Below, in pieces: positions 14,914 to 16,613 of a stretch of DNA of 16,613 bases. The notes beneath the pieces were generated by a model that worked only from the letters and a program-made list of their open reading frames with translations, searched no databases and was not told the DNA's origin. The stretch's first letter is position 1. The number at the start of each line of letters is the position of its first letter. The stretch comes from Candidatus Odinarchaeota archaeon (GTDB lineage Archaea > Asgardarchaeota > JAGGXT01): the NCBI GenBank assembly GCA_021162905.1, contig JAGGXT010000317.1, forward strand, positions 1 through 16,613. Reading direction: 5' to 3'. The translations under genes were made by a program, and so were the position numbers.

Positions 14914-15571
14914 TTATTTATGCCTTAAATATCCATAAGCAAGGGTTTCGGTGTTTATCGAACTCGATGTTCGTCTTTCTTTAATTATTGTCTTCAGAGG
15001 TTTACATAGGGGGTTTAATCGATTTTCACATATATTTAACTACTGTTTTAGGGAATCTGGTAGTTTCCCCGGTTTTTAATAGTTCTGTTATAACTTTTTT
15101 ATAATAGGTACTTTTTGACAGAAAGAAGTTATTTTTGGTATTGAAATCAGTATTCGATATTTGCTTTGTAAGAATTGCTTCACGGGATGCTTGAGATCTA
15201 AATATTTTTTGTTTCACAGTTATTTGGGATGTCAAACAAAAGCCCGCTTGGTTTCGGGCACAGGTAGCGTTTCATGCCACCTGCAATTTGTTTGATTTTT
15301 ATTTTTGTTTAAGAGTGTTTTGATTTTTAATGTTTGTAGGGACTTTGATGCAAATTTGCTAGATTTTGGTTCTATGTTTTGAATATTTAAGTCTTTTGCG
15401 TCAATATTGCGATTTTCTATAAAATTTAACAAGTTTTTCTGCTATTTTCTCACCGAATAGATTTAGCAAGGCAAGTTATCGCAAATTTGGAGAGCGAAAC
15501 GTTGTAGGATCTTGTAATTGTTTGGAATAAGCTTATTTTAAATTTTATATCAAAGGGTGGCTACATGAGTA
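14914..15571. other. AT-rich stretch with folded element and no convincing gene
   Basis: Two overlapping minus-strand open stretches (15026-15235, TTG start; 15232-15432, TTG start) encode Lys/Asn/Thr-rich low-complexity sequence and match nothing I know; I do not call them genes. In another minus-strand frame about 15280-15200 reads MKRYLCPKPSGLLFDIPNN, which looks protein-like but is very short. A 64-base folded element lies at 15232-15295. A minus-strand piece near 15430-15470 (LFGEKIAEKLVKFYRKSQY) ends in a stop and may be a fragment of a lost gene. Confidence 0.5.
15232..15295. other. Three-way-junction folding element (possible ncRNA or mobile-element end)
   Basis: Outer arms TCAAACAAA (15232-15240) and TTTGTTTGA (15287-15295) are perfectly complementary. 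Between them are hairpin one, GCCCG/CGGGC (15242-15246 with 15255-15259, 8-base loop), and hairpin two, CAGGT/ACCTG (15261-15265 with 15279-15283), extended inward by GCGT/ATGC after one mismatch. Together this gives a symmetric stem with two arms. On the plus strand a T-rich run follows. No known riboswitch or ribozyme core was recognised on either strand. Confidence 0.6.
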
Positions 15572-15712
15572 ATGCAAGTAGTAGTGTTATTGGTTTATTT
15601 CTGGTACTCGTATGCTATGTTGATAGTTGATGAAATAAAGGCTGTCAAAATTGCTGTAGAAAATGGATTAGATATGGACGATGCAATACGGTGTATAGTA
15701 ACTCCTCTTTAA
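15572..15712 (+). pseudogene. Short ORF, possibly a PIN-domain (VapC-like) fragment
   Basis: A plus-strand frame of 46 codons reads MQVVVLLVYFWYSYAMLIVD, then EIKAVKIAVENGLDMDDAIR, and ends. The pattern ...A+KIA.ENGLD..DAI resembles the helix holding the late acidic residues of PIN-domain nucleases. The N-terminal aspartate motif and the final strand (V.FDKDF) are absent, so at best this is a fragment of about one third of a toxin gene. GGGTGG upstream better suits an out-of-frame ATG at 15565 that gives only 21 codons. Assignment is tentative. Confidence 0.3.
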
Positions 15713-15754
15713 TAAATGTTGTTGGGTAATGTTATTTAATAAAGACTGTAGTCA

Positions 15755-16500
15755 CTTGAATATCTGGAAGGGAACCAAACTTTCCCCGTTAAAATCATAT
15801 TTCTTATCAAATTTAAATATCTAGGAGTGTGGAGCTAGGTCTACATGTTGAACGAGGCTGGACACCCTTACATGACTTGAAAATATTGAAGGACACTAAA
15901 TAATCAGGGGTACACGTATGGTTACATCATATAAACCGTGGTGATCAAAAAAGATATAGGGGCTTGCCCTGCCAAAAAAGATATTATGTTCCGTAAGGCT
16001 TTCGTCATGATCAGAAGTCAATATAACAACACTTTCGTCCAAAACGCCTCGCTTCTCCAAAAAATCCATCAAAACCCCAATTTTCTCATCAACATAAGCA
16101 ATAGCACCATCGTACCTAGCTATAACCTTACTTGTTGTCTTTGCTCCCTTGGTAACCTTACGAAGATATTCACGCCATTCAGGGTTCCTAATCTCCCCTT
16201 AAACATCCTCAATCCTCATATCATCATTGCTTTCCTCAAAAACCTTTTCTTAAAAACGCTTCGGAGCATTGTACGGTGTATGCGTATTCCAATAATGAAC
16301 AAACAGGAAAACGGGCTACACCTATCTAAACGCCTCTTCATAACTTTAATAGCGTGTCTCGTAATATTTGTAGCACTGCGAATACAGGATCTGAACAAAA
16401 TCTTTTCAACCTTATATATAAACCATTTACCAATCTTTTAGATGCTCCAAGCATCTCCTCGAACTTCGTCTTTCCCCTTTTCTAATTCCCTCCTTGTGAA
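15755..16500 (-). pseudogene. Decayed sulfatase (alkaline-phosphatase superfamily), central and C-terminal parts
   Basis: Successive minus-strand frames give KFEEMLGASKRLVNGLYIRL, then ITRHAIKVMKRRLDRC, then PFFLFVHYWNTHTPYNAPKR, then GEIRNPEWREYLRKVTKG, YDGAIAYVDEKIGVLMDFLE and VVILTSDHDESLTEHNIFF. The same frame goes on to FDHHGLYDVTIRVPLII, stop, VRVSSLVQHVDLAP, stop, and FNGESLVPF. PFFLFVHYWNTHTPY, Y...I.YVDE.IG.L and TSDH.ES..EH with DHHGLYD are hallmarks of sulfatases and related phosphotransferases. At least three frameshifts and three in-frame stops are present, and the N-terminal part with the formylglycine motif was not found. The conserved TSDHGE glycine is D here. It lost function long enough ago to gather many lesions. 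Its place at the edge of the glycan cluster suggests the glycan once bore sulfate or a similar ester (inference). Confidence 0.85.
15946..15984. repeat. 12-base direct repeat flanking a 15-base insert inside the sulfatase remnant
   Basis: CAAAAAAGATAT occurs at 15946-15957 and 15973-15984 (period 27). The sequence between contains GGGCTTGCCC, a small palindrome. In the protein this adds nine residues (a second IFF) between NIFF and DHHGLYD, where related sulfatases normally have only one such segment. It keeps the frame. Confidence 0.7.
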
Positions 16501-16528
16501 AGGATTTTAAGAAAGTATTCGAAAAGTT

Positions 16529-16613
16529 ATGGAGCTTAAACCAAAAATATATGTTAGTGGTCATAAAGCACCCATTAAGGGAAAGGAGAAGATTTTAAGG
16601 GAACTGAAAATAT
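16529..16613 (+). CDS. Start of an unrecognised protein (cut by window edge)
   Basis: An ATG at 16529 opens a frame of 28 codons with no stop before the window ends: MELKPKIYVSGHKAPIKGKE followed by KILRELKI. An in-frame stop lies seven codons upstream. The composition is protein-like (alternating strand and helix), and the short-strand plus Lys-rich helix could begin a Rossmann-type or GT-B domain, but no motif allows a family call. No good Shine-Dalgarno site or promoter was seen; the TATATATA at 16413-16420 lies inside the sulfatase remnant. Confidence 0.4.
   Translation, partial: MELKPKIYVSGHKAPIKGKEKILRELKI

Noticed and set aside
15232..15295. Hammerhead ribozyme, suggested by the three-way junction and a CGAAAC string on the minus strand
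   Set aside because: The obligatory CUGANGA core strand is absent and the junction bases do not match the hammerhead layout.
15026..15432. Two overlapping minus-strand open frames (69 and 66 codons) that could be small genes
   Set aside because: Both use TTG starts, are rich in Lys, Asn and Thr, lack ribosome sites and run through or abut the folded element; neither resembles a known family.
16411..16420. TTATATATAA as a promoter for the plus-strand gene at 16529
   Set aside because: It falls in the sulfatase coding remnant (codons for GLYI) and lies over 100 bases from the start; coding origin explains it.
15938..16441. Plus-strand open frame of 167 codons
   Set aside because: Antisense to the sulfatase remnant, whose conserved blocks are on the minus strand; no recognisable protein features.
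16441..16455. GATGCT-CCA-AGCATC hairpin as a terminator
   Set aside because: It encodes part of the sulfatase remnant (EMLGAS) and has no following T-run on either strand.
1..16613. CRISPR array, toxin-antitoxin pair, prophage or defence island
   Set aside because: No regularly spaced repeats, no integrase or transposase, and only one doubtful PIN fragment; the gene content is that of a glycan cluster.

Overview
The window looks archaeal and reads as a glycan-assembly (surface polysaccharide or protein-glycosylation) locus that is partly alive and partly decayed. TATA-like boxes (about 974-984 on +, 212-225 and 10011-10020 on -) stand in place of bacterial -10/-35 promoters. Shine-Dalgarno sites and GTG/TTG starts occur, and the sequence is AT-rich. 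A Bathyarchaeia or similar lineage is a guess from overall style; no marker gene in the window fixes the taxon. No rRNA, tRNA, CRISPR array or intact transposase was seen.

Layout. The left edge holds the N-terminus of a family-2 glycosyltransferase (1-124, -), about 900 bases without a recognisable gene, and an intact dolichol-phosphate-mannose-synthase-like transferase (1029-1934, +). A UTP-glucose-1-phosphate uridylyltransferase (2925-3797, -) overlaps by GTGA the start of a UDP-glucose/GDP-mannose dehydrogenase gene that is now wrecked. Its N-terminal and C-terminal pieces lie on the minus strand, while its middle has been flipped onto the plus strand in place. Next come a frameshifted small ORF (3930-4137), an intact methyltransferase-like gene (4134-4766), and remnants of an aminotransferase-like gene and of a second methyltransferase (4860-5469).

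The centre (5491-9960, -) carries an intact GT4 transferase, a 696-residue polytopic membrane protein and a GT2 transferase with C-terminal membrane anchors. It is followed by a degraded patch (10014-11250): a frameshifted GT4 gene with a run of ten G/C bases, joined to a truncated GT2 gene, itself coupled to the tail of another lost gene. A tight three-gene unit (11252-14913, -; 7-base gaps) encodes a GT2, a B12-binding-type radical SAM protein and a GT4. The right side (14914-16613) has AT-rich sequence with a folded three-way-junction element (15232-15295), a PIN-like scrap, a decayed sulfatase (about 15755-16500, -) and the start of an unrecognised plus-strand gene.

How the genes may work together (inference): the uridylyltransferase makes UDP-sugar and the dehydrogenase formerly oxidised a nucleotide sugar. 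GT2 and GT4 enzymes would build a lipid-linked glycan at the inner membrane face. The radical SAM and methyltransferase proteins may decorate it, and the large membrane protein may move, polymerise or extend it. No classical new defence or mobile system was found. The most notable items are the in-place inversion of the dehydrogenase gene, the folded element at 15232-15295, the radical SAM protein inside a glycosyltransferase operon, and the concentration of pseudogenes.
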